From the NCBI GenBank assembly GCA_964466595.1, contig CAYXNR010000052.1, forward strand, positions 1 to 15,618: a stretch of DNA of 15,618 nucleotides, in the 5' to 3' direction. The position numbers and the translations under genes were made by a program. Below are positions 1 to 7,140 of the stretch, piece after piece. A model generated the notes under the pieces. The model was given only the letters and a program-made list of their open reading frames with translations. It ran no database searches and was not told the origin of the DNA. This DNA is from JABDGC01 sp964466595. GTDB lineage: Bacteria; Pseudomonadota; Gammaproteobacteria; DSM-16500. How positions within the stretch are numbered: the first letter of the stretch is position 1; every line of letters starts with the position of its first letter.

Positions 1-50
1 TCCTTCGTTGTTTATTTTCTACCCTTGGAAGGGTGTATTTCAAGATACAA

Positions 51-145
51 CCCCTGCTGATGGACCCCTGCTGAGACCCCTGCTGATGGACCCCTGCTGA
101 GACCCCTGCTGATGGACCCCTGCTGATGCAGACCCCTGCTGATGC
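51..145. repeat. Short tandem repeat array with alternating 14/12-bp units
   Basis: Seven exact copies of the 10-mer CCCCTGCTGA start at 51, 65, 77, 91, 103, 117 and 133. The spacing runs 14, 12, 14, 12, 14, 16, because the linker alternates between TGGA and GA and ends with TGCAGA. The first part is therefore about two and a half copies of a 26-bp higher-order unit. The array lies in the gene-free region ahead of prfB. A minus-strand open frame across it is simply the repeat being read through and has no other protein-like features. The array resembles a VNTR; no function can be assigned from sequence. Confidence 0.9.
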
Positions 146-170
146 TTCCGCTTTCGCGGGGGACGACGGC
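146..170. repeat. Degenerate dispersed palindromic repeat
   Basis: CCGC (148-151) and GCGG (156-159) form a short hairpin with a TTTC loop, followed by GGGACGACGG. The sequence resembles one end of the palindromic repeat inside lipB at 7091-7116 (CCCCGC/GCGGGG core followed by GATG) and may be a decayed or partial member of the same family. It directly abuts the tandem array. The assignment rests on similarity judged by eye. Confidence 0.45.
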
Positions 171-199
171 GCTTAAGGTAAGTGACACTACTGCTTTAG

Positions 200-230
200 G
201 AAAGTAAGCAAGCTTGCTTACTTTCTTATT
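200..230. terminator. 26-bp perfect palindrome, possible terminator
   Basis: Positions 200-225 are a perfect palindrome centred on AAGCTT (210-215), with arms GAAAGTAAGCAAG and its complement. It is followed on the plus strand by the T-rich tract TTATTTGTT. It sits 41 bp before the prfB start, so it could end transcription from a gene left of the window. A symmetric operator is the alternative. The weak T tract keeps confidence low. Confidence 0.4.
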
Positions 231-266
231 TGTTGGCAAAATAGCTCAACTTTGCAGAGTCTAGCC

Positions 267-1365
267 ATGATAGAAACCACAGCCCTTTTAAACCAAATAA
301 ACGATTTGGAAAAACGCCTTCTGAGTCTTCGGGGGTATCTTTGACCTTGAGCAAAAACAGGCTCGCTTGCTCGAGGTTCAGCTTGAATTAGAAGATCCTG
401 GTTTGTGGAGTCAGAAGGAGCGCATTCAAGCGCTCAGTCGAGAACGGGTTCAATTAGAAGAACTTACGCAAAAACATCTCAAATTAGAAAATCGCCTTCA
501 AGAAGCGAAGGAATTGCTTGACCTAGCCTTGCCTGAAGAAGATCAAGAAGCGGTAGAACTGGTTGCCCAAGAACTCCACTTACTGGAAAAAAATGTCAGT
601 GAACAAGAATTTCAACGAAAATTTTCCGGTGAAATGGATCCAAATTCAGCCTATCTCGATGTTCAATCGGGTTCCGGTGGGACAGAAGCCCAAGATTGGG
701 CCAATATGCTCTTGCGCATGTATCTGCGTTGGGGCGAACGCCACGGCTTTAAAACAGAATTAGTAGAGGTTTCAGCCGGCGAAGTAGCCGGCATTAAAAG
801 TGCCACCATTCGTTTTGGTGGTTCCTATGCCTATGGCTGGCTCCGTACAGAATCCGGTGTGCATCGCCTGGTGCGAAAATCCCCCTTTGATGCTAATCAT
901 AAACGCCATACCTCCTTTGCCTCGGTTTTTGTCTCGCCTGAGCTTAATGACGACATTGAAGTCGAAATCAACCCGGCGGATCTTCGCGTCGATACCTATC
1001 GTGCTAGTGGCGCCGGAGGCCAACATGTGAATAAAACCGATTCTGCAGTCAGAATCACCCATCAGCCCTCTGGTATAGTCGTACAATGCCAGTCTGAACG
1101 TTCCCAGCACCAAAATAAAGCTAGAGCAATGAACCTCTTACGTGCGAAGCTATATGAGGTAGAATTACATAAACAGAATGCCAAACAAGAGGCCTTGGAA
1201 TCGACTAAAAAAGACATTACCTGGGGCAGTCAAATTCGCTCTTATGTCTTAGATATGTCAAGGATCAAAGATCTGCGTACTGGCTTGGAAATTTCCAACA
1301 CCCAGGCGGTTTTGGATGGTGACCTAGATCGCTTTATTGAAGCAAGTTTATTAAGTGGATTATAA
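267..1365 (+). CDS. prfB: Peptide chain release factor 2 (RF2), with programmed +1 frameshift
   Basis: RF2 recognises UGA and UAA stop codons in the ribosomal A site and triggers hydrolysis of the peptidyl-tRNA. The protein is read as 267-341 joined to 343-1365. Codon 26 is an in-frame TGA (342-344), and a +1 slip at CTT-T continues with GAC. The product is 365 residues, the same length as E. coli RF2. The SPF stop-recognition tripeptide falls at residues 205-207 and the catalytic GGQ at 250-252, the same numbering as E. coli. Residue 246 is Ala, not the Thr of E. coli K-12. The start ATG at 267 gives an N-terminus of normal length; its ribosome binding site is weak. lysS follows 4 bp after the stop, the usual gammaproteobacterial order. 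recJ, which precedes prfB in E. coli, lies about 8 kb to the right here. Confidence 0.98.
327..346 (+). promoter_or_regulatory. prfB: Autoregulatory +1 frameshift site of prfB
   Basis: The site reads CTTCGGGGGTATCTTTGACC. It contains the three classical elements: an internal Shine-Dalgarno-like GGGGG (331-335), a three-base spacer TAT, and the slippery CTT followed by TGA and C. In the known mechanism, scarce RF2 lets the ribosome pause at UGA and slip forward, so RF2 controls its own synthesis. The downstream frame matches RF2 without a break, so the frame change is real and not an assembly error. Confidence 0.97.
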
Positions 1366-1369
1366 AATT

Positions 1370-2872
1370 ATGACAGAACAACAACCTTCTGCTGTGGATA
1401 CAAATGAACTGATTGAACAACGTCGTAAAAAATTAGCGGCTCTGCGCAAAAAAGGACTCGCTTTTCCGAACGATTTTCGACGTGATGCCCTAGCTGGGCG
1501 CTTAGTGATGGAATATGGCTATAAAACTGAGCCAGAATTAGAAGCAGAGCCTATCCTCGTGAAGGTTGCAGGCCGTCTCATGACGCGACGTCAGATGGGT
1601 AAGGCCAGTTTTGCCCATCTTCAAGATATGAGCGGGCGTATTCAAATTTATCTCCGCCAAGATGAGCTAGACCCCGAGGCTTATGAAGCTTTTAAAGAGT
1701 GGGATTTAGGCGATATTATCGGCATTCAAGGTAAATTATTTAAAACGAAAACGGGTGAACTCTCCATTCGCGCGCAACAGGTTTTTTTGCTCACCAAGGC
1801 GCTTCGTCCCCTACCCGATAAATACCATGGTCTTGCGGATCAGGAATTATGTTATCGACAACGTTATTTGGATCTCTTGGCCAATGAAGCCACACGCCAA
1901 ACTTTTTTAATTCGTTCTCGCTTAGTCGATATCATTCGTGATTTTTTGAAGGCACTCGACTTCATAGAAGTTGAAACACCGATGATGCAGACTTTAGCTG
2001 GGGGTGCAGCCGCACGACCTTTTGTAACCCATCATCAGGCACTGAATTTACCGCTTTATTTGCGAATTGCCCCCGAGCTTTATCTCAAACGCTTGGTTGT
2101 CGGCGGTTTTGAGCGGGTGTTTGAAATTAATCGTAATTTTCGCAATGAGGGCTTATCAACCCGCCATAATCCTGAATTTACGATGTTAGAGTTTTATCAA
2201 GCCTTTGCGGATTATCGGGATTTAATGGTCTTAACAGAAAACTTAATGCGTCAATTGGCGCAAGCGATTTTTAATACCACTATTATTATCTATCAAGATC
2301 ACGCCCTTGAGGTCGGCCTACCTTTTGAGCGCTTTACGGTGAAAGAAGCCATCTTACATTATTGTTCCGATATTCAAAAAAAGGACCTCGAATCTTTGGA
2401 AGCTGTGAGACAAATAGCCAAACGCTATGATCTTCCTGTTCGAGAAAATGAGAGCTTGGGTAAAATTCAATATGCTATTTTTGAAAAGAGAGTGGAGCAA
2501 CTTTTAATTCAACCCACTTTTATTACCGAATTTCCTATAGAGGTTTCTCCTTTAGCGCGGGCTAATGACGACAACCCGCTGGTTGCTGATCGCTTCGAGT
2601 TATTTATTGCTGGCTTTGAAATGGCAAATGGCTTTTCTGAGCTGAATGATCCTGAAGATCAAGCCGAACGCTTTCAGAAACAAATGGCAGAAAAAGCTGC
2701 TGGCGATGAAGAGGCCATGCCCTACGATGAGGACTACATTATTGCGCTCGAACATGGTCTGCCGCCAACAGCAGGAGAAGGCATTGGCCTCGATCGCTTG
2801 GCGATGCTTTTTACCAATTCACCTTCTATTCGTGATGTAATTCTTTTTCCGCATATGAGACCAGTGGAATAA
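1370..2872 (+). CDS. lysS: Lysyl-tRNA synthetase, class II
   Basis: This enzyme charges tRNA-Lys with lysine using ATP, in the cytoplasm. The 500-residue protein has an N-terminal OB-fold anticodon-binding domain (about residues 55-150) and then a class II catalytic core. Motif 1 contains the invariant Pro of VETPMMQ at about residue 204. Motif 2 is RNEGLSTRHNPEFTMLEFY at about 258-276. Motif 3 begins GEGIGLDRLAML at about 469. I chose ATG 1370 over an in-frame GTG at 1355, because the GTG lies inside prfB, while the ATG follows an AAGTGG-like site and matches the prfB-lysS spacing of relatives. The gene is probably cotranscribed with prfB. No strong terminator follows; only a T6 run at 2885-2890 after a very short GGAA/TTCC pairing. 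Confidence 0.98.
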   Translation: MTEQQPSAVDTNELIEQRRKKLAALRKKGLAFPNDFRRDALAGRLVMEYGYKTEPELEAEPILVKVAGRLMTRRQMGKASFAHLQDMSGRIQIYLRQDELDPEAYEAFKEWDLGDIIGIQGKLFKTKTGELSIRAQQVFLLTKALRPLPDKYHGLADQELCYRQRYLDLLANEATRQTFLIRSRLVDIIRDFLKALDFIEVETPMMQTLAGGAAARPFVTHHQALNLPLYLRIAPELYLKRLVVGGFERVFEINRNFRNEGLSTRHNPEFTMLEFYQAFADYRDLMVLTENLMRQLAQAIFNTTIIIYQDHALEVGLPFERFTVKEAILHYCSDIQKKDLESLEAVRQIAKRYDLPVRENESLGKIQYAIFEKRVEQLLIQPTFITEFPIEVSPLARANDDNPLVADRFELFIAGFEMANGFSELNDPEDQAERFQKQMAEKAAGDEEAMPYDEDYIIALEHGLPPTAGEGIGLDRLAMLFTNSPSIRDVILFPHMRPVE

Positions 2873-2956
2873 AATCCGCCTTCCTTTTTTAAACTATATT
2901 GCTACTTAATAAGCTCCATTGTACCATTGCTTTCTAAAAAGAAGAGGAGAAGAAAA

Positions 2957-3433
2957 ATGTTCAATCGTTGCTTTAGTTTTTTTTGCTGCAAAAAACCAGA
3001 ACAAGAAGATCTAGATCTCAAGCCTTTATTAATTAAACCCGACCCAGTTCCCGAACAGCCTTATTCATTGATGATTAAGCCAAAAGAAAAATTTAAAAAA
3101 TTGTTGGATACCTCTAAAGAACGACATGGAAAAATTGTGGATTTAAGAAATCAACAAGCTAAGCTTCCCTTAGATGATCTTCAAGGTAGACAGGCCTTAC
3201 AGGAAAAGATAGATTCAGCTAATGATGCTTGTGAAAGTTCAGAAAAACAAATAACTACGAGAATGGAGGCCGATAGAGAATATTATTTAAGATTTGATGG
3301 CAAAGACAAAAGGAGTGACGATGGGCTTAATCTTAAAATCAACAATGGCTGGAAACAGTTCGACGATCCGAATGATAATGAATGGGTCGAGGTCACAGAC
3401 GAGCCTAAGGGTAGAGTAGATTTTCGTTACTAA
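2957..3433 (+). CDS. Unrecognised 158-residue protein with Cys-rich N-terminus
   Basis: I do not recognise this family. The start ATG at 2957 has a strong AGGAG ribosome binding site 8 bp upstream (2944-2948), better than the alternative TTG at 2927. The protein opens with MFNRCFSFFCCKKPEQE, a short aromatic stretch with Cys at 5, 10 and 11 followed by lysines. It then becomes charged and helical (about residues 45-115, coiled-coil-like), and ends in an acidic stretch with EWVEVTDEP. There is no transmembrane segment or signal peptide. A weak promoter (TTGCTA at 2899, TACCAT at 2922, 17 bp apart) could serve it. A clustered-Cys N-terminus is seen in proteins that become S-acylated, and a Glu-rich C-terminus is seen in some Dot/Icm substrates. 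Both suggest a secreted effector, but this is inference only. Confidence 0.75.
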   Translation: MFNRCFSFFCCKKPEQEDLDLKPLLIKPDPVPEQPYSLMIKPKEKFKKLLDTSKERHGKIVDLRNQQAKLPLDDLQGRQALQEKIDSANDACESSEKQITTRMEADREYYLRFDGKDKRSDDGLNLKINNGWKQFDDPNDNEWVEVTDEPKGRVDFRY

Positions 3434-3448
3434 CGATAAAATCGTAAA

Positions 3449-3480
3449 CGTTCACGCTTTAAGCTTTAAGGCAGTGAACG
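3449..3480. terminator. Hairpin between convergent genes
   Basis: CGTTCAC (3449-3455) pairs with GTGAACG (3474-3480) around an 18-base loop with an internal AAGCTT. It lies between the ends of the unknown gene (3433) and the DedA-PAP2 gene (3492), which converge. On the minus strand the hairpin is followed by TTTACGATTTTATC, a fair but interrupted T tract, so it fits best as the end of the dacA-lipB-lipA-DedA transcript. A smaller stem, ACGAT/ATCGT, lies at 3433-3445. Confidence 0.5.
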
Positions 3481-3491
3481 CTTGCATAAAA

Positions 3492-5507
3492 TCAATGCAC
3501 TAATAAAATAAGATTCAACTGTTGCTTTTTCTTTTTATTAGGCAGCATAATTTTAATAGTTTTTACCTGAAGAGGCGGTTTAGCATTATTAAAAACCAAG
3601 GCCGGGCTGATATCGATGTCCATTTTATAATGACGCAAGAGCCAGCCATAGGTTTTGGGAGCTAAACCGACCACGCCAACCCAGAGAGGTTCCTGCGTTT
3701 CTTTTAAAATCAGATTGGATTGCCAGAGACGGAGAACTAATAATTTTTTCTCATCGGGCAAATTCCGAGTCAGCACCAAAGCTGGGTTTTTATCCAAATA
3801 CTGCGGTGAAATCAGAGGCAGATGTTCTGCGCTTTTAACGCCAGAGATCCGAAATAGAATATCAAGCCAGTCTCGTTGCGGCGGTTCTTGCCAATCATAT
3901 TTCATAAGTTGCGTTTTAATAGCAGAGAGCTCTCCTATCCATTCAATATTAATGGCTTGAGAGGGAAAACCAAATAAACTGACCTGTTGTTCGGGAAGAT
4001 AGCTAGTATTTTGTTGATTCCAGCTTTGTAGTTCCGTTTCCTCTGTGGGCAGACTGAGTTGCGTGTAGTTGATTTTTAACTGCGGCAGATAATGCTCTGC
4101 TACCAGGGCATAGATGATGCCGGTCACTAAAATGGTGAAGGCGAGCAAACTTCGCGGGTTCATTTTGACAGCTTTTCGATTAAAGGAAATGGTGACCAAA
4201 ATCAAAAGTGCGGCGCTCAAAATCCAGCCGCCTACAATATCAGTAAACCAATGGGCGCCGAGATATAAACGGGAAATACTTACAGCGAAGATAATCAGCA
4301 TAATCAGCGCATAGAAAAATTGACGAGCTTTTCCTGTATAAGCATGACTAATTAAGAGAGCAAGGCCAATATAAAAAGTAGTTGTTAAAGTGGTATGTCC
4401 ACTAGGAAAAGAAAAAGTTTCCAGTGGCTGTACAATTCCCCAGGGTCTGAGGCTATGCAGGCCATATTTTATGGTGATAACAGAAATGACTGTTAAAACA
4501 AAGAGTCCGAGGGCATGAAAGGCAACATGCCATTGTTTGGCGAGCAGAAACCAGAGAATAATAATGCAGGCTACGGGAATCACCACCTGCTTTTGGCCTA
4601 AGAGGGTAAGCAAAATCATGAGATTTCGACCCTCTACCGAGTAAATACCACGAAATAAATGGTAAATGGATTGATTGATCGTCAGATTAGCAGAATGATG
4701 AAGATATACATACTGCGCTAAAAAAATGAAAAGCCCGCACATTAAAACAAAATAAAAGGCGAGCGTCAGTTGAAAAGGCGTTTCTTGCGGATTGTGATGC
4801 TGGAGCAGCCTTTTGAGGCAGCGTGCTCCCAGATTTTTTGATTTTTGCAAATGCAGCCACAGCTTATTACAAAAATGAATCAGGTGATGATGCAGGAAGA
4901 GCGGTATTTTTCTAATCAGCCATAGGCAAAGTAAAAAAAAGAGCGTCCAAAAGAATAAAATCAGAATGACCCGGGTAGCTATATCCGGCGGCAATTCAAG
5001 AGAAGCGGCGCCGATTAAAATGCCGGGTAACATATAGGCTGGTGCCCAGAGAACAGCCGAGGCCACATTGGCGATGAGAAATTGTAGGGGCCTCATGCCC
5101 ATCATGCCGGCGACAACCGGGATGAGCGCGCGAATTGGCCCAATAAAACGGCCGATGAAAACGCCCATGCCGCCGTATTGATTAAAGAAATCTTCTCCCT
5201 TCATCAAGAGAGAAAGATTTTTCTTAAAGGGCCAGGTTTGACGAATCCGATCCTTCAGATAATAGCCAAGCCAGTAACTAATTCCATCTCCTACCACGGC
5301 CCCTAGAAAAGCCCAGAATAGAGTAGGCCAGAGAGGGATGATGCCAGCGCCGGCGAGTGCACCGAGGGCCGTCATGGTGATACTCCCTGGAACAATTGTG
5401 CCAATAATGGCAATGGATTCACTGGCGGAAATGATAAAGGTAATTAACCCGGAATATTCAGAATTGGTATTTAACCATTGTAATACCGAACTGACCAGGT
5501 CGGACAT
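3492..5507 (-). CDS. DedA / PAP2 phosphatase / LssY-type multidomain membrane protein
   Basis: The 671-residue inner-membrane protein combines three parts. Residues 1 to about 195 are a DedA (SNARE-associated) domain with GDGISYWLG near 73 and GRFIGPIRALIPVVAGMMGM at 119-138; DedA proteins are linked to lipid-carrier flipping. Residues about 240-445 are a PAP2 lipid phosphatase with all three signature motifs: K347-x6-R354-P355, PSGH at 368-371, and S412-R413-x5-H419-x3-D423. Residues about 475-645 resemble the LssY C-terminal domain (for example GFPSQAINIEWIG and LVLRLWQSNLILKETQEPLWVG, split here by other residues). The likely role is dephosphorylation, and perhaps flipping, of a lipid phosphate such as undecaprenyl pyrophosphate; the substrate is inferred. 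It starts 32 bp after lipA, with an AAGGA-like site, and probably belongs to the same transcript. Confidence 0.93.
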   Translation of the reverse strand: MSDLVSSVLQWLNTNSEYSGLITFIISASESIAIIGTIVPGSITMTALGALAGAGIIPLWPTLFWAFLGAVVGDGISYWLGYYLKDRIRQTWPFKKNLSLLMKGEDFFNQYGGMGVFIGRFIGPIRALIPVVAGMMGMRPLQFLIANVASAVLWAPAYMLPGILIGAASLELPPDIATRVILILFFWTLFFLLCLWLIRKIPLFLHHHLIHFCNKLWLHLQKSKNLGARCLKRLLQHHNPQETPFQLTLAFYFVLMCGLFIFLAQYVYLHHSANLTINQSIYHLFRGIYSVEGRNLMILLTLLGQKQVVIPVACIIILWFLLAKQWHVAFHALGLFVLTVISVITIKYGLHSLRPWGIVQPLETFSFPSGHTTLTTTFYIGLALLISHAYTGKARQFFYALIMLIIFAVSISRLYLGAHWFTDIVGGWILSAALLILVTISFNRKAVKMNPRSLLAFTILVTGIIYALVAEHYLPQLKINYTQLSLPTEETELQSWNQQNTSYLPEQQVSLFGFPSQAINIEWIGELSAIKTQLMKYDWQEPPQRDWLDILFRISGVKSAEHLPLISPQYLDKNPALVLTRNLPDEKKLLVLRLWQSNLILKETQEPLWVGVVGLAPKTYGWLLRHYKMDIDISPALVFNNAKPPLQVKTIKIMLPNKKKKQQLNLILLVH

Positions 5508-5539
5508 GCTTTTTTCCTTCTTTGGCTTTGTACTTCAAG

Positions 5540-6472
5540 TTAATTTATTTCTTCCCCTGCCGCCTGCCTGTCCGCATGGTAGGAGGAGCGAACCAAGGGG
5601 CCACTGGCTACGTTCTGAAAGCCAAGCTCCTTTGCGAGATCGCCAAAAATTTTAAATTGTTCTGGGGTGATAAAACGTGCTACTGGTAAATGGTGCGGGC
5701 TGGGTTGGAGATATTGTCCTAAGGTAACCCGATCAACCTCATACATGCGTAAATCCCTTAAAGTCTGTAAAATTTCTTCATCGTTTTCACCTAAACCCAA
5801 CATTATACCTGATTTAGTCGGGATGTGAGGAAAAAGCTTTTTAAAAGCTTGAAGTAGACGCAAGGAATGCGTGTAATCTGAGCCCGGTCGAGCTTGTTTA
5901 TATAAACGCGGAACCGTTTCGATATTATGGTTGAAGACATCAGGCAGGGCTTTTGCTGTGACTTCTAGCGCGCGTTCCATCCGCCCTCGATAATCTGGGA
6001 CAAGCACTTCAATTTGGATCTTTGGGTTTTTCTCTCTAATGGCTTGAATACAGGCTACAAAATGGCTGGCGCCGCCGTCTTTTAAATCATCTCGATCTAC
6101 AGAGGTAATTACGACATAACGCAGCTGCATCGCGGCAATGGTTTTGGCCAAATTGAAGGGTTCTTCGGGATCGAGGGGCTCAGGTCGGCCATGAGCGACA
6201 TCGCAAAAGCTGCAGCGACGTGTGCATTTATCCCCCATGATCATAAAGGTAGCGGTGCCGTGAGAAAAGCATTCTGAAAGATTGGGGCAGGCGGCTTCTT
6301 CGCAAACGGTAACGAGCTTATTTTCGCGTAAGAGACCTTTTAGTTTGGCTACCGCCGGTGAATTACTCAGTTTAATACGAATCCAGTCAGGTTTTCTTAA
6401 AGGCGTAGTGGCTTCAATTTTAATCGGTATGCGAGAGAGTTTTTCAAAACCACGTTGTTTTATGTTTGTCAT
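5540..6472 (-). CDS. lipA: Lipoyl synthase (radical SAM)
   Basis: LipA inserts two sulfur atoms into the octanoyl group on lipoyl domains of dehydrogenase complexes, completing the lipoate cofactor made from LipB product. The 310-residue protein shows both cluster-binding motifs: the auxiliary cluster cysteines C57, C62 and C68 (CEEAACPNLSEC) and the radical SAM cysteines C83, C87 and C90 (CTRRCSFC). The C-terminal RSSYHAD (295-301) carries the conserved Ser that ligates the auxiliary cluster. Length is close to the family norm of about 320. The ATG overlaps the lipB stop in an ATGA arrangement (6469-6472), so translation is probably coupled to lipB. Confidence 0.98.
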   Translation of the reverse strand: MTNIKQRGFEKLSRIPIKIEATTPLRKPDWIRIKLSNSPAVAKLKGLLRENKLVTVCEEAACPNLSECFSHGTATFMIMGDKCTRRCSFCDVAHGRPEPLDPEEPFNLAKTIAAMQLRYVVITSVDRDDLKDGGASHFVACIQAIREKNPKIQIEVLVPDYRGRMERALEVTAKALPDVFNHNIETVPRLYKQARPGSDYTHSLRLLQAFKKLFPHIPTKSGIMLGLGENDEEILQTLRDLRMYEVDRVTLGQYLQPSPHHLPVARFITPEQFKIFGDLAKELGFQNVASGPLVRSSYHADRQAAGEEIN

Positions 6473-7140
6473 ATTAGTTCCGAATATCCCAAATTTTTAC
6501 TGAGGCAGAGCGCAAGCTTTCTTCCTACTGCCCTCAGATCCTGCGGGCCCTTTAATTCAGAAAGCTGCGTCATCTTTAAATCAGCATAACCACAGGGATT
6601 AATATAAGAAAAAGGCTCCAAATTCATATCTACATTGAAAGCGAGACCATGAAAGGTAGAGCCCCTGCGAACACGCAGGCCAATCGAGCATATTTTTTTA
6701 TCATTTACATATACACCCGGTGCTTTGCAGTGGGCTTCTGCATGAATCTCTTCTTGCTGTAGTAGATCGATAACTGCTTGTTCTAGCTGAGTGACAAATT
6801 GTCGTAGGGAGAGCGCTCTTCTTTTAAGATCAATTAAAGTGTAGGCAATGAGTTGTCCCGGACCATGATAGGTAACTTGACCACCACGATCTGTTTGCTG
6901 CACGGGGATAGCCGTAGTTTGTAGAATATGCTGCTTTTTGCCATTTTGACCCAAGGTAAAGACCGGCGGATGCTCGAGTAGCCAGAGCTCATCGCTTGTT
7001 TCTTCTGTTCTCTGATTAGTAAAGGTTTGCATCGCCTGCCAGCAGGCTAAATAATCCTGCTGGCCTAGGTGACGCACCACCAAGGCGCTTGCATCCCCGC
7101 GAAGGCGGGGATCCAGAATGTCAGCTTTGTTTTTAATCAT
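6469..7140 (-). CDS. lipB: Octanoyl-[acyl carrier protein]:protein octanoyltransferase
   Basis: LipB moves octanoate from acyl carrier protein to lipoyl domains, the step before LipA. The protein is 223 residues from ATG 7140, with GGQVTYHGPGQ at 86-96, the catalytic pair Lys149 (in KKICSIGLR) and Cys183 (in NPCGYAD), and RRGSTFHGLAFNV at 158-170. A longer frame to 7239 exists but lies inside dacA. The chosen start gives an ATGATTAA overlap with the dacA stop, implying coupled translation. Residues 8-16 (ILDPRLRGD) are encoded by a palindromic repeat and are foreign to the family. The normal LipB alignment starts near LVVRHLGQQDY, so a GTG there (Val21 or Val22) was probably part of the older N-terminus. 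E. coli has ybeD between dacA and lipB; it is absent here. Confidence 0.96.
   Translation of the reverse strand: MIKNKADILDPRLRGDASALVVRHLGQQDYLACWQAMQTFTNQRTEETSDELWLLEHPPVFTLGQNGKKQHILQTTAIPVQQTDRGGQVTYHGPGQLIAYTLIDLKRRALSLRQFVTQLEQAVIDLLQQEEIHAEAHCKAPGVYVNDKKICSIGLRVRRGSTFHGLAFNVDMNLEPFSYINPCGYADLKMTQLSELKGPQDLRAVGRKLALCLSKNLGYSELI
7091..7116. repeat. Dispersed palindromic repeat read through in lipB
   Basis: ATCCCCGC (7093-7100) and GCGGGGAT (7105-7112) form a perfect 8-bp stem with a GAAG loop, followed by CCAG. On the minus strand it lies in frame within lipB and encodes the peptide ILDPRLRGD. Peptides of this type are typical of GC-rich palindromic repeats found scattered in many proteobacterial genomes. 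Its GC content stands out from the flanking sequence. Confidence 0.85.

Noticed and set aside
51..145. Possible CRISPR array
   Set aside because: Units are 10-16 bp with 2-6 bp linkers that are themselves repeated; there are no unique spacers and no cas genes.
12..239. Minus-strand open frame of 75 codons rich in GLHQQGS-like repeats
   Set aside because: It is the tandem repeat array read through in one frame; no ribosome binding site or protein-like composition outside the repeat.
772..1113. Antisense and alternate-frame open frames inside prfB, lysS, recJ, dacA and the DedA-PAP2 gene
   Set aside because: They overlap well-supported conserved genes, lack ribosome binding sites, and have no recognisable protein features.
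1355..1369. GTG at 1355 as lysS start
   Set aside because: It overlaps prfB and adds five residues absent from the family; ATG 1370 fits better.
2873..2956. Gene or RNA in the lysS to unknown-gene spacer
   Set aside because: Only a T6 run and a weak promoter-like pair are visible; no tRNA or structured RNA could be recognised here or elsewhere in the window.
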